Source of the DNA: Nevskia sp.
GTDB lineage: Bacteria; Pseudomonadota; Gammaproteobacteria; Nevskiales; Nevskiaceae
Assembly: GCA_023229645.1 (NCBI GenBank)
Contig: JALNYU010000019.1
Span: forward strand, 1-64,000
Length of the DNA: 64,000 bases
Direction of reading: 5' to 3'
Below, piece after piece: positions 24,639-31,957 of this stretch. The notes under the pieces are model-generated. The model saw only the letters and a list, made by a program, of their open reading frames with translations, did not search any database and was not told the DNA's origin. Both the position numbers and the translations under genes were made by a program. Numbering within the stretch: position 1 is the first letter of the stretch; every line of letters starts with the position of its first letter.

Positions 24639-24669
24639 CGCCGTAGCGTCACGGCTACGGCGGGTTTTT
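24639..24669 (+). terminator. Intrinsic terminator after DUF1244 gene
   Basis: An 8-bp inverted repeat (CGCCGTAG at 24639-24646 with CTACGGCG at 24655-24662) is followed by GG and TTTTT at 24665-24669. It is a standard rho-independent terminator for the plus strand. Confidence 0.85.
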
Positions 24670-24771
24670 GTCGGGTTGAACGAGAATTGCACGGCCCTCG
24701 CTCGAAACCTAGCGAATACAATCAGCTGGGCTTGGGCTGTCTTTTCGCTGAGGGGCCTTGAGTCGGCAATA

Positions 24772-25053
24772 TCAGGCCGCTGCGAGCTCGGTTGCGGCGG
24801 CGTGTTGGTCAGCTAGCGCGGCATGCCCTTTAGGCGTCAGGCGATAAACCCACGTGTGTTTTTGTAGTTCAATCCAGCCTTGTGCAACGGCATATTCAGA
24901 TGCACGTTGGAAGTCCATCGAGCGTTCGGCGCGTTCGTGCAAAACCATCTTGATGTTTGCAATCGACAGGCATTGCCCGGCGCGGAGCTTAAATTCTGCG
25001 AAGACATCAAGAAGTTGGCGCGCCATTTGCTCAACAGATGCTTTACTGGTCAT
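24772..25053 (-). CDS. Small winged-helix-like hypothetical protein
   Basis: No family recognised with certainty. The 93-residue product from ATG 25053 has a helical first half (EQMARQLLDVFAEFKLRAG), a second helix pair, then AVAQGWIELQKHTWVYRLTPKGHAAL, which reads like the wing of a small winged-helix domain; the tail is Ala-rich. A ribosome-binding site (AGGGG) lies about 8 bases before the ATG; a longer frame to 25128 has none. DNA binding is only inferred from the pattern. It is convergent with the DUF1244 unit. Confidence 0.65.
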   Translation of the reverse strand: MTSKASVEQMARQLLDVFAEFKLRAGQCLSIANIKMVLHERAERSMDFQRASEYAVAQGWIELQKHTWVYRLTPKGHAALADQHAAATELAAA

Positions 25054-25337
25054 GAAAATCCCCTGGGCAAGCTGTCTCGTTTGGAGACGATATCTAGGCG
25101 CGCGCAATCTAATATAGAAACAGCGCAAGTTCCATGCGTCATATCAATGCGTAATGCAGTATTAGATCTTCGATAGTGTCGAAAAATTAAAAGAAATTCA
25201 GGCATTTTCAATGGTTTTGGTGACGTTCTTTAGCTGCGTTCCGACGGCGTAAATTGCTAGCCGATTTCGGACGAACGGCCGTAGCCCTGTACAGTACGGC
25301 CTATCCACTGCCGCATCGAACTGCCAGCGACCGTCCT

Positions 25338-25835
25338 TTGTCACGCTACCGAGAACCGACCCCGCCGAGTGCGGCGTACATCACTACTGAGGGTGCTGAG
25401 CGTCTGCGCGCCGAATATGACCAGCTTTGGCGCGTTCGCCGGCCTGAGGTCGTACGGGCGTTATCGGCGGCGGCGGCGGAGGGTGACCGGTCAGAGAACG
25501 CTGAATATATCTATCGCAAAAAAGAACTGCGGGAGATTGATCGGCGCGTTCACTATCTACAAATGCGGTTGCCTGATCTCAAGATCGTCAGCGCGACGCC
25601 GAGCGATCCAACAAAAGTGTTCTTCGGTGCCTGGATTGAACTGGCCGACGCCGAGGACGAAACACGCCGCTATCGTATCGTCGGGCCGGACGAAATTGAC
25701 GCGCAGCGAGGCTATATCAGTATCGACTCGCCGTTGGCGCGCGCAGCGTTGAAGCGCAGCGCTGGCGATACGATCAGCATGCAATTGCCGGACGGCGAGC
25801 AGCAGTTCACGCTACTGCGCGTTATTTACGAATAA
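25338..25835 (+). CDS. greB: Transcription elongation factor GreB
   Basis: RNA polymerase secondary-channel factor that stimulates cleavage of backtracked RNA. An N-terminal coiled-coil hairpin with the acidic tip (EGDRSENAEYIYRKKELREID, shown in part; the Asp/Glu pair is catalytic) is followed by the C-terminal FKBP-like domain (VFFGAWIELADAEDE, YRIVGPDEIDA, SPLARAALKRSAGD). The YIYRKK and SVDS/SIDS context favours GreB over GreA. The start is set at TTG 25338 because the following SRYREPTPPSAAYIT aligns with usual GreB N-termini, giving 165 residues; the frame is open to an upstream TTG at 25254 that would add 28 unusual residues. Single gene, convergent with the amidohydrolase. Confidence 0.9.
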   Translation: MSRYREPTPPSAAYITTEGAERLRAEYDQLWRVRRPEVVRALSAAAAEGDRSENAEYIYRKKELREIDRRVHYLQMRLPDLKIVSATPSDPTKVFFGAWIELADAEDETRRYRIVGPDEIDAQRGYISIDSPLARAALKRSAGDTISMQLPDGEQQFTLLRVIYE

Positions 25836-25873
25836 TCAGAGCGGCGCCATCGCATCGTGCGGCACCGCTCTGA
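25836..25873. terminator. Hairpin between greB and amidohydrolase
   Basis: A 9-bp perfect stem (TCAGAGCGG at 25836-25844 and CCGCTCTGA at 25865-25873) begins directly after the greB stop codon and lies 18 bp from the stop codon of the convergent gene. There is no T-run on the plus strand. Confidence 0.5.
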
Positions 25874-25891
25874 ATGCGTGTATCGGCCTCG

Positions 25892-27163
25892 TTATTGCGG
25901 CTTTTTATAAACGATGCCGGCTTTCATAACGAAAGCGACGTCCTTCAAAATACCAACATCTTGCAGCGGATCGCCCTTCACCGCGATAACGTCGGCCGCG
26001 AATCCGGGGCTGACTTGGCCGATGGTGCTGTCCTGCTTAAGCAACGCCGCGGCGTTCAGTGTCGCCGCGCGGATGGCGTCCAGCGGTGGAATGCCAGCGC
26101 CCACCATGTAGCCGAATTCGCCGGCATTAATGCCGTGCGGGTAGACCCCAGCATCGGTACCGAACGCGATTTTTACGCCCGCTTTCCAGGCGCGCGCGAG
26201 CGTATCCTGAATTTTCGGCCCGACTTGTAGCGCTTTCAGCGCGATCTGCGGCGGGAAATAACCGGCGATCGCAGCTTTCTCGCTAACAACTTTGCCGGCA
26301 ATTACCGTCGGCACGTACCACGTGCCGTGCGCTTTCATCAGATCAAGGTCGGCGTTGTCTAGGAAGGTACCGTGTTCGATTGAATCGACGCCAGCGACGA
26401 CTGCCCGGCGTATGCCTTCTGCACCGTGTGCGTGTGCGGCGACGGTAAAGCCGTAGTCGTGGGCGGCCGCGATAACGGCCTTGATCTCTTCTTCCGTCAT
26501 TTGCGGATTGTCGACTGACCGCGACTCATCCAGCACCCCTCCGGACGGCATGATCTTTATTAGGTCAGCGCCGTCTTTGTAATGTTGGCGCACCGCTTTC
26601 CAGGCATCGGCTGGACTATTGATGATGCCGTCTTGGGGGCCAGGATCCCCGGCGAGGTCCTGCCGGTAGCTATCAGTGCCGTCGGCATGGCCGCCCGTAG
26701 AGCCAATCGCTTTGCCGGCAGAATAAATACGCGGGCCTGGAATCAAGCCGGCATTTACGGCGTTGCGCAATGCAATCGATTCGTTATTGCCGTCGCCGAG
26801 ATTGCGGACGGTTGTGAAACCGGCTTCAAGCGTGCGCTTGGCGTAGACGGTGCCACGAATCGCATAGTCGGCAGGATTGAGCCGGAATTGGTCGCTATAG
26901 GTGGTGGAGCTGAATTCGTCTGTGAGGTGGACGTGGCTGTCGATCAACCCAGGCAAGCAGCTGTAGCTTTTTAGATCGACATGGTCGGCGCCCGCAGTTT
27001 GCGGCCCGATTGAAACGACTTTCCCGCCATCGACGACGATGCTGACGCGCTCGCGCCACTGCCCAGCCTTCACATCGAGCAGGCGACCACAGTCGAGCGT
27101 TTGCGGCGCAGCCTGCGCGCCAAGCGCGGTGGCTGACAGTGCCAAAGCCAGTAACTTACGCAT
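25892..27163 (-). CDS. Secreted amidohydrolase (imidazolonepropionase/prolidase-like)
   Basis: Metal-dependent amidohydrolase exported by an N-terminal signal peptide (MRKLLALALSATALGAQA). Metal-site motifs are all visible: LIDSHVHL (HxH), the Lys of DLIKIMPSGG that would be carbamylated or bridging, VAAHAHG, SIEHGTF and GTDAGVYPHG (Asp). The subgroup resembles secreted Xaa-Pro/acyl-amino-acid hydrolases of the amidohydrolase superfamily; the exact substrate cannot be set from sequence. Length (423 aa) is typical. It lies 45 bp after the isoaspartyl peptidase gene on the same strand, and both fit breakdown of peptides or damaged amino acids. Confidence 0.88.
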   Translation of the reverse strand: MRKLLALALSATALGAQAAPQTLDCGRLLDVKAGQWRERVSIVVDGGKVVSIGPQTAGADHVDLKSYSCLPGLIDSHVHLTDEFSSTTYSDQFRLNPADYAIRGTVYAKRTLEAGFTTVRNLGDGNNESIALRNAVNAGLIPGPRIYSAGKAIGSTGGHADGTDSYRQDLAGDPGPQDGIINSPADAWKAVRQHYKDGADLIKIMPSGGVLDESRSVDNPQMTEEEIKAVIAAAHDYGFTVAAHAHGAEGIRRAVVAGVDSIEHGTFLDNADLDLMKAHGTWYVPTVIAGKVVSEKAAIAGYFPPQIALKALQVGPKIQDTLARAWKAGVKIAFGTDAGVYPHGINAGEFGYMVGAGIPPLDAIRAATLNAAALLKQDSTIGQVSPGFAADVIAVKGDPLQDVGILKDVAFVMKAGIVYKKPQ

Positions 27164-27208
27164 GAATCTCTCCCAGATTAGATGAACTGCGGAAACGGCT
27201 GCCGCTGT

Positions 27209-28156
27209 TTATGGCTTGCCGTCTTCGGCCAAGATGGCGACTTGCAGTACGCCGTCAGCGCCGACCCAGGCGCGATAGAGGCATTGCGAGTTGAAGGCGG
27301 TAACGATAGCGCCATCACACCCGATTGCAATACAGCCGCCGCGGCCCTCGTAGTGCTTGACGGCTTCTAGGGCGGCGTCGCAAGCGGCGGGTAAGGTCCA
27401 GTCGTTCCAGGCGATCCGCGCGTGAACGGCGTTGGCGAAGCCGGCGCGGATAAAGGCTTCTCCGGTGCCGGTGCAGGAGATCGCGCAGCTGCTGTCGTCG
27501 GCGAACGTGCCGACGCCGATGACTGGTGTATCGCCGATGCGCCCCGGCAGTTTATTGGTCAAGCCGCCGGTTGATGTTGCCGCGGCGAGGTGGCCGCGGG
27601 CGTCGCGCGCCACTGCGCCAACGGTGCCGAACGCGGCGTCGTGATCCAGCACAATGGCGCCTGCTTTTTTAGCTGCTGCGAGCTGGCGTAGGCGCTGCGG
27701 GGTGATGAAGTGCTCGGCGGTGGTCATCGGCAAGCCGAGTTGTTCGGCGATTTGTTCTGCGCCGGTACCGGCGAAAAAAACATGCGGCGTTTGCTCCATG
27801 ATCGCCCGCGCCAGTTGGATTGGGCTACCCACGCGTGAAACACCCGCAACCGCACCGCAGCCGCGGTCTTCCCCGCGCATGATGGCAGCGTCCAACTCCG
27901 GTTGGCCGTCGCGGTTTAATACCGCGCCGATGCCGGCGTTAAACAGCGGGCAATCTTCGAGTTGCTGGACGGCGAGGGTGACCGCATCCAGCGCGCTGCC
28001 GCCATCGAGCAGCAGCGTCTGTGCAGCGGCGGCGATGCGGCTGAGCGCTGCGCGCTGCGCATCTTGCGGTCCAGCGTCTGGACCTAATTCACCCGCGCCG
28101 CCGTGCAGCGCAAAGCGGATGCGGGAGGGATCGATATCATAAAAGGTGGTATTCAT
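27209..28156 (-). CDS. Isoaspartyl peptidase / plant-type L-asparaginase
   Basis: N-terminal nucleophile hydrolase that removes isoaspartyl residues from dipeptides and hydrolyses asparagine. It matures by self-cleavage just before the catalytic Thr, seen here in FGTVGAVARD near residue 176. Other conserved parts are FALHGGAGEL at the N-terminus, the glycine-rich TSTGGLTNKLPGRIGD after the cleavage site, and VIGVGTFAD. No signal peptide is evident. The 315-aa length fits. It is probably co-transcribed with the downstream amidohydrolase and divergent from the CsgG-like pair. Confidence 0.93.
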   Translation of the reverse strand: MNTTFYDIDPSRIRFALHGGAGELGPDAGPQDAQRAALSRIAAAAQTLLLDGGSALDAVTLAVQQLEDCPLFNAGIGAVLNRDGQPELDAAIMRGEDRGCGAVAGVSRVGSPIQLARAIMEQTPHVFFAGTGAEQIAEQLGLPMTTAEHFITPQRLRQLAAAKKAGAIVLDHDAAFGTVGAVARDARGHLAAATSTGGLTNKLPGRIGDTPVIGVGTFADDSSCAISCTGTGEAFIRAGFANAVHARIAWNDWTLPAACDAALEAVKHYEGRGGCIAIGCDGAIVTAFNSQCLYRAWVGADGVLQVAILAEDGKP

Positions 28157-28292
28157 CCGACCAATTTAGCCGGAATTTCCGCCGTTGTGGCGATGCCGAT
28201 AGCGGACTGTTGTTAAGCTTAGGTTCATAGCTCACGGCTAAGGTGAGCGCGAATAGCGTCCTTACCGAATCGACAATCGGAGTTGAACCACC

Positions 28293-28961
28293 ATGCGCAG
28301 CGCATTCTTCTTTTCCCGTCTTGCCGTCGTTAGCCTCGTTGCGCTCGCGGGCTGTACGACCACGGCCACGGTTGTGAGCTCGTCAAACGGCCCCAGCATT
28401 CAACAGGTCCAGCGCGAACCAGCGAATGGGCCGAAATATCGGATTGCCGTTAGCGCATTTGATTACAAAGCCGCGAAGCACAGCGATGTCGGCGATGGCA
28501 TGGCCGATATGCTGTCAAATGCATTATTTAATACCAACCGCTTCATCGTGCTCGAACGTGAGCATTTGGACGAAGTAACGGCTGAACAAGATCTCTCAAA
28601 TTCAAAGCGCTTTAATAAATCGACGGCGGCGCCCGTCGGCCAACTCGAAGGTGCGCAGTTGCTGATCCGTGGCAGCATCACGGCTTTCGAGCCGAGCTGT
28701 AAAGGCGGTTCGATCATCATCGCGTCGACGAAACAGGCTTGCGTTACGGTGAATATTCGCATTATCGACGCGGCGACGGGCCGGGTCGTGAACGCGACAA
28801 CGGTGGACGGTACTTCGGCAAACAACGGCATTGGCTTCGTCTTCACCGGCCCTGATTTGCCAATTGGTCTGGGTGCATTCAGCAAAACGCCGATGGAAGT
28901 GGCGCTGCGCAACTGCATCGAAACGGCCGTTAACCACATCGTTAACAGCAAGCTGAACTAA
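28293..28961 (+). CDS. CsgG/HfaB-like lipoprotein 1
   Basis: Outer-membrane-type lipoprotein: signal peptide MRSAFFFSRLAVVSLVALAG with the lipobox LAGC at residue ~21. The mature part matches the CsgG-family core (GPKYRIAVSAF, DMLSNALFNTNRFIVLERE, GAQLLIRGSITAFE, VNIRIIDAATGRVV). CsgG itself forms the curli export pore; these shorter relatives are common without curli subunits. No csgA/B/E/F genes are near, so the cargo is unknown. A second, longer paralogue starts 24 bp downstream, so the pair is a tandem duplication and an operon. Confidence 0.85.
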   Translation: MRSAFFFSRLAVVSLVALAGCTTTATVVSSSNGPSIQQVQREPANGPKYRIAVSAFDYKAAKHSDVGDGMADMLSNALFNTNRFIVLEREHLDEVTAEQDLSNSKRFNKSTAAPVGQLEGAQLLIRGSITAFEPSCKGGSIIIASTKQACVTVNIRIIDAATGRVVNATTVDGTSANNGIGFVFTGPDLPIGLGAFSKTPMEVALRNCIETAVNHIVNSKLN

Positions 28962-28985
28962 GCCCCGCCGGGATTTGCACCGCTT

Positions 28986-29894
28986 ATGCGCGCTTTAAAG
29001 CCGCCGCGCATCGCGCTGGCGTTGCTGTGCGTCGTTGTATTAGCTGCGTGCAGCACCGGCGCGCGGCTTACGCGTGGCGACGGCCAGACGATTGCACAGG
29101 CGCAGTCTGAGCGCGCGGATGGCCCGAAATATCGGATTGCGGTCGGCAATATCATCGATAAAACCGATCCTACGGCGGAGAAATCGCTAAGTCGGCAGGT
29201 CGGCTATATCAATGCCAAACGGCAAGCCGAGGATCACATTGAAGCCGCCGGAATCATGTCCGGCATTCATGATCTGCTAGTGACCGAACTCTTCAATAGC
29301 GGCCAGTTCATTGTGCTTGAACGCGAGGCGCTGGACAGCGTATTGGTCGAGCAAGCGTTTTCGCAGTCGGCCAAAGTCGGCGATGAAAGTCGTATTCCGC
29401 TGAAGCAGCTCGAAGGCGCGGAATTGCTGGTGGTCGGCGCGTTGACCAGCTTTGATGCCGGCGTCAGCGGCGTTGCAATCCCGATTCCGTTTCCGCTCGG
29501 CAAGGATTTTTCGAAAGGAATCGGCATCGCGTCGCTTAGCTTTAAACGTGGTTTTGCCGCGATGGATTTGCGTATTATCGATACTGCGACGGGCCGCATC
29601 GTCGCCAGCACCGCGGTCGAGGGCCGCAACACCAGCTACGGTTTTGGCTTGCAGGGCCTTTATACCAATCGTATTGGTTACGTGCCGTTGCCGGGCGTTT
29701 TGAATGCGTTTAGCAATACGCCGGTTGAGGCGGCGCTGCAGAAGATGGTGGCTGCGGCGATTAAGGCTATTGCCGATCAAAAGCCGAGCAAGTTGCTGGC
29801 GCCGGAGGCGGTGGCTTCGCCAGCGATAGAATTGCCGGCTGATCGGCCGCCATCGCTGCCGCCGCAGAACAATCAAAGCAGTCCTGGAAAATAA
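28986..29894 (+). CDS. CsgG/HfaB-like lipoprotein 2
   Basis: Paralogue of the preceding gene: signal peptide ending in the lipobox VLAAC, then the same core (GPKYRIAVGNI, LLVTELFNSGQFIVLERE, GAELLVVGALTSFD, MDLRIIDTATGRIVAST). It is longer (302 aa) because of an insert after GNI, a Gly/Pro-rich loop (GVAIPIPFPLGKDFSKGIG) and a disordered Pro/Ser/Gln tail. Together with its neighbour it might form a hetero-oligomeric envelope complex; this is inference from tandem placement. It is followed 60 bp later by a sodium/solute symporter gene. Confidence 0.85.
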   Translation: MRALKPPRIALALLCVVVLAACSTGARLTRGDGQTIAQAQSERADGPKYRIAVGNIIDKTDPTAEKSLSRQVGYINAKRQAEDHIEAAGIMSGIHDLLVTELFNSGQFIVLEREALDSVLVEQAFSQSAKVGDESRIPLKQLEGAELLVVGALTSFDAGVSGVAIPIPFPLGKDFSKGIGIASLSFKRGFAAMDLRIIDTATGRIVASTAVEGRNTSYGFGLQGLYTNRIGYVPLPGVLNAFSNTPVEAALQKMVAAAIKAIADQKPSKLLAPEAVASPAIELPADRPPSLPPQNNQSSPGK

Positions 29895-29954
29895 CGGCGC
29901 GATTGGCAGGTTTTCTGCTGAGTCGCTCACATCCGCTTTCCGAGCTTTGGCCCC

Positions 29955-31352
29955 TTGAATCCGATTTTATTATCGATCCTCGTCTATATCGCGCTGCAGC
30001 TGCTCGTCGTTTTTGCGCTTACGCGCAAGCCGCAAAGCGAAACCGACTATCTGCTGGCTGGCCGCCAGCTTGGGCCTTGGCTTTCAACATTCTCCGTTTT
30101 TGCGACTTGGTTCGGTGCTGAAACCTGCATCGGCGCCACTGCGGAAGCGTATCGCGGTGGCTTACAAGCGGTTGCCGCTGATCCTTTTGGCTATACGGTT
30201 GGCTTAGTCGCCACCGGCCTGTTTTTCGCGGCGGCCCTCTGGCGCCGCGGGATCGTAACGCTAGCTGATCTATTCAAACAACGTTACGGCGGCGGGGTTG
30301 AGCGATTGGCCGCGCTGATCATGATTCCCTCCTCGTTGCTCTGGGCGGCGGCGCAGATCCGGGCGTTTGGGCAGGTACTGGCGTCGGTAAGCGAGTTGGG
30401 CGTGGCCGTTGCTACGGCGTGGGCGGCGTTGGTGGTCGTCATCTATACCGCTGTTGGTGGCATGTGGGCCGATGCCTGGACCGATCTGGTGCAGGGTTTG
30501 GTGGTCATCGGCGGGCTGGTCGCGCTCGGCGTAATTTTCTTGGCGTTGGGCGGCGCGGAACATATGCAGTACGCGCCCGTTGTTGCTGCCGTGACCGCGC
30601 CGGGTGATGGCCGGCCGCTGCTTGAAGTACTCGCGGTGCCGATATTCGGCACGATCGCCGCCCAAGAACTAACCGCCCGCGTGTTAGCGATGCGCAGCGC
30701 CAGCCTCGCGCGCTCGGCAACTGTTGGTGCCGGCTTTTTGTATTTGGCGGTTGGGATGATTCCGGTGTTAATCGGCTTGGGCGCGGCGCGTTTTATCGGC
30801 GCCGATGCCGAACCTGAGCAGGTGCTGTCGCGATTTGCCCAAGCACAGCTACCGACGCTGCTTTATGTACTGTTTCTTGGCGCATTGGTCTCGGTAATTT
30901 TGTCGACGCTTTCCGGTGCACTGCTCGTCGCCGGTTCGCTGGCTGCACATAATTTGGTGGCACCGCTGCTCGGGGGAACGTTAACTGAGCGGACGAAACT
31001 GCGTTTGAACCGGGCGGCCGTCGTTATTTTTGGTGTCGCCGCATATTTCATCGCCCGAAGCAGCGAAAGCATGTACGCGCTGGTTGAGGAAGCATCTGGG
31101 CTCGGCTCTGCCGGCGTATTAGTGCTGCTTATTTTTGCGCTGTGGCTGCCGCGCGTCGGGGCGGGTGCTAGCGCAGTCGGCGCGCTGCTCGCTAGTTTGG
31201 CAACCTACTTGCTCGGTGAACACTACTTCGACTGGCAAGCGCCTTATCTCGCTTCGCTTGCGGTAGCCGTTCTGACGTATCTATTGTTATCGCCGCTAAG
31301 GCGCCGGACACCGATCGCGAATCAACCCGCGTATTTCACCGAACAACCGTAG
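29955..31352 (+). CDS. Sodium:solute symporter family protein
   Basis: Inner-membrane transporter of the SSS family (LeuT fold), coupling Na+ entry to uptake of an unknown solute. About 12-13 hydrophobic helices are visible. The N-terminal SETDYLLAGRQLGPWLSTFSVFATWFGAET signature (shown in part) is typical, as is VVIYTAVGGMWADAWTDLVQ in the middle. Length (465 aa) is normal. The TTG start at 29955 (MNPILLSILVY) lacks a strong ribosome site but is the only start that keeps helix 1 whole. The last 31 bp overlap the convergent redoxin gene. Confidence 0.87.
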   Translation: MNPILLSILVYIALQLLVVFALTRKPQSETDYLLAGRQLGPWLSTFSVFATWFGAETCIGATAEAYRGGLQAVAADPFGYTVGLVATGLFFAAALWRRGIVTLADLFKQRYGGGVERLAALIMIPSSLLWAAAQIRAFGQVLASVSELGVAVATAWAALVVVIYTAVGGMWADAWTDLVQGLVVIGGLVALGVIFLALGGAEHMQYAPVVAAVTAPGDGRPLLEVLAVPIFGTIAAQELTARVLAMRSASLARSATVGAGFLYLAVGMIPVLIGLGAARFIGADAEPEQVLSRFAQAQLPTLLYVLFLGALVSVILSTLSGALLVAGSLAAHNLVAPLLGGTLTERTKLRLNRAAVVIFGVAAYFIARSSESMYALVEEASGLGSAGVLVLLIFALWLPRVGAGASAVGALLASLATYLLGEHYFDWQAPYLASLAVAVLTYLLLSPLRRRTPIANQPAYFTEQP

Positions 31353-31942
31353 GGACGGGTGAGTGGCATCGTTACCGACCGGTTGGCTAGCGTTTCCGTG
31401 AGCGCGTTCTTCAGGTACGGCACCGCTTTGCTGATATCGCTAGGGTCGGTGCTATCAATACTATCGACCCCGCCGCTATAGACCAGACCGCCATTTTTAT
31501 CGATGACGAAAACGTGCGGCGTGGTCTTGGCGTCGTAGATATGGCCGAGTTCGCCTTGGGGGTCGAGCAAAACAGCGCTTGGTGCGGCATTACGTTCTCG
31601 GCTGAGCCGATTCGCTTGAGCCCCGTTGACGTAGCCTTGGCGCCCCGGTGCCGACGAAATTACCGTTAGCCAGACCACACCCTGCGCAGTGAACGCTTTT
31701 TGCAGACTTTGCATATTGCCGCTGCGGTATTGCTTGCGCACGAATGGGCAGCCGTCGTTGCTCCACTCGAGGACGACGGTTTTGCCTTTCAGAGCGCTCA
31801 ACGTCACTGTCCCGCCATTGCTATCCGTAGCGACGAAAGCGGGTGCTGGCATGCCAATCGCGGCACTGGCAGCAACATCAGTCGAACACAGGCTAAGGCT
31901 ACACAGCAACGTTGCCGCGGCTAATATCCGACCTAGTCTCAT
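31322..31942 (-). CDS. Exported thioredoxin-fold redoxin (AhpC/TlpA-like)
   Basis: Periplasmic thioredoxin-fold protein with a signal peptide (RILAAATLLCSLSLCST). The body matches redoxin/AhpC-TSA proteins: GMPAPAFVATDSNGGTV, LKGKTVVLEWSNDGCPFVRKQY, and the TPHVFVIDKNGGLVYSGGVD strand with the cis-Pro. The active site is a single Cys (CPF) rather than CxxC, so it may act as a peroxidase or a one-Cys reductant. It lies 15 bp after the dsbD-like gene and is likely kept reduced by that protein. Its 3' end overlaps the symporter gene on the other strand by 31 bp. Confidence 0.84.
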   Translation of the reverse strand: MRLGRILAAATLLCSLSLCSTDVAASAAIGMPAPAFVATDSNGGTVTLSALKGKTVVLEWSNDGCPFVRKQYRSGNMQSLQKAFTAQGVVWLTVISSAPGRQGYVNGAQANRLSRERNAAPSAVLLDPQGELGHIYDAKTTPHVFVIDKNGGLVYSGGVDSIDSTDPSDISKAVPYLKNALTETLANRSVTMPLTRPYGCSVKYAG

Positions 31943-31957
31943 CGGCGCTTGCGTATA

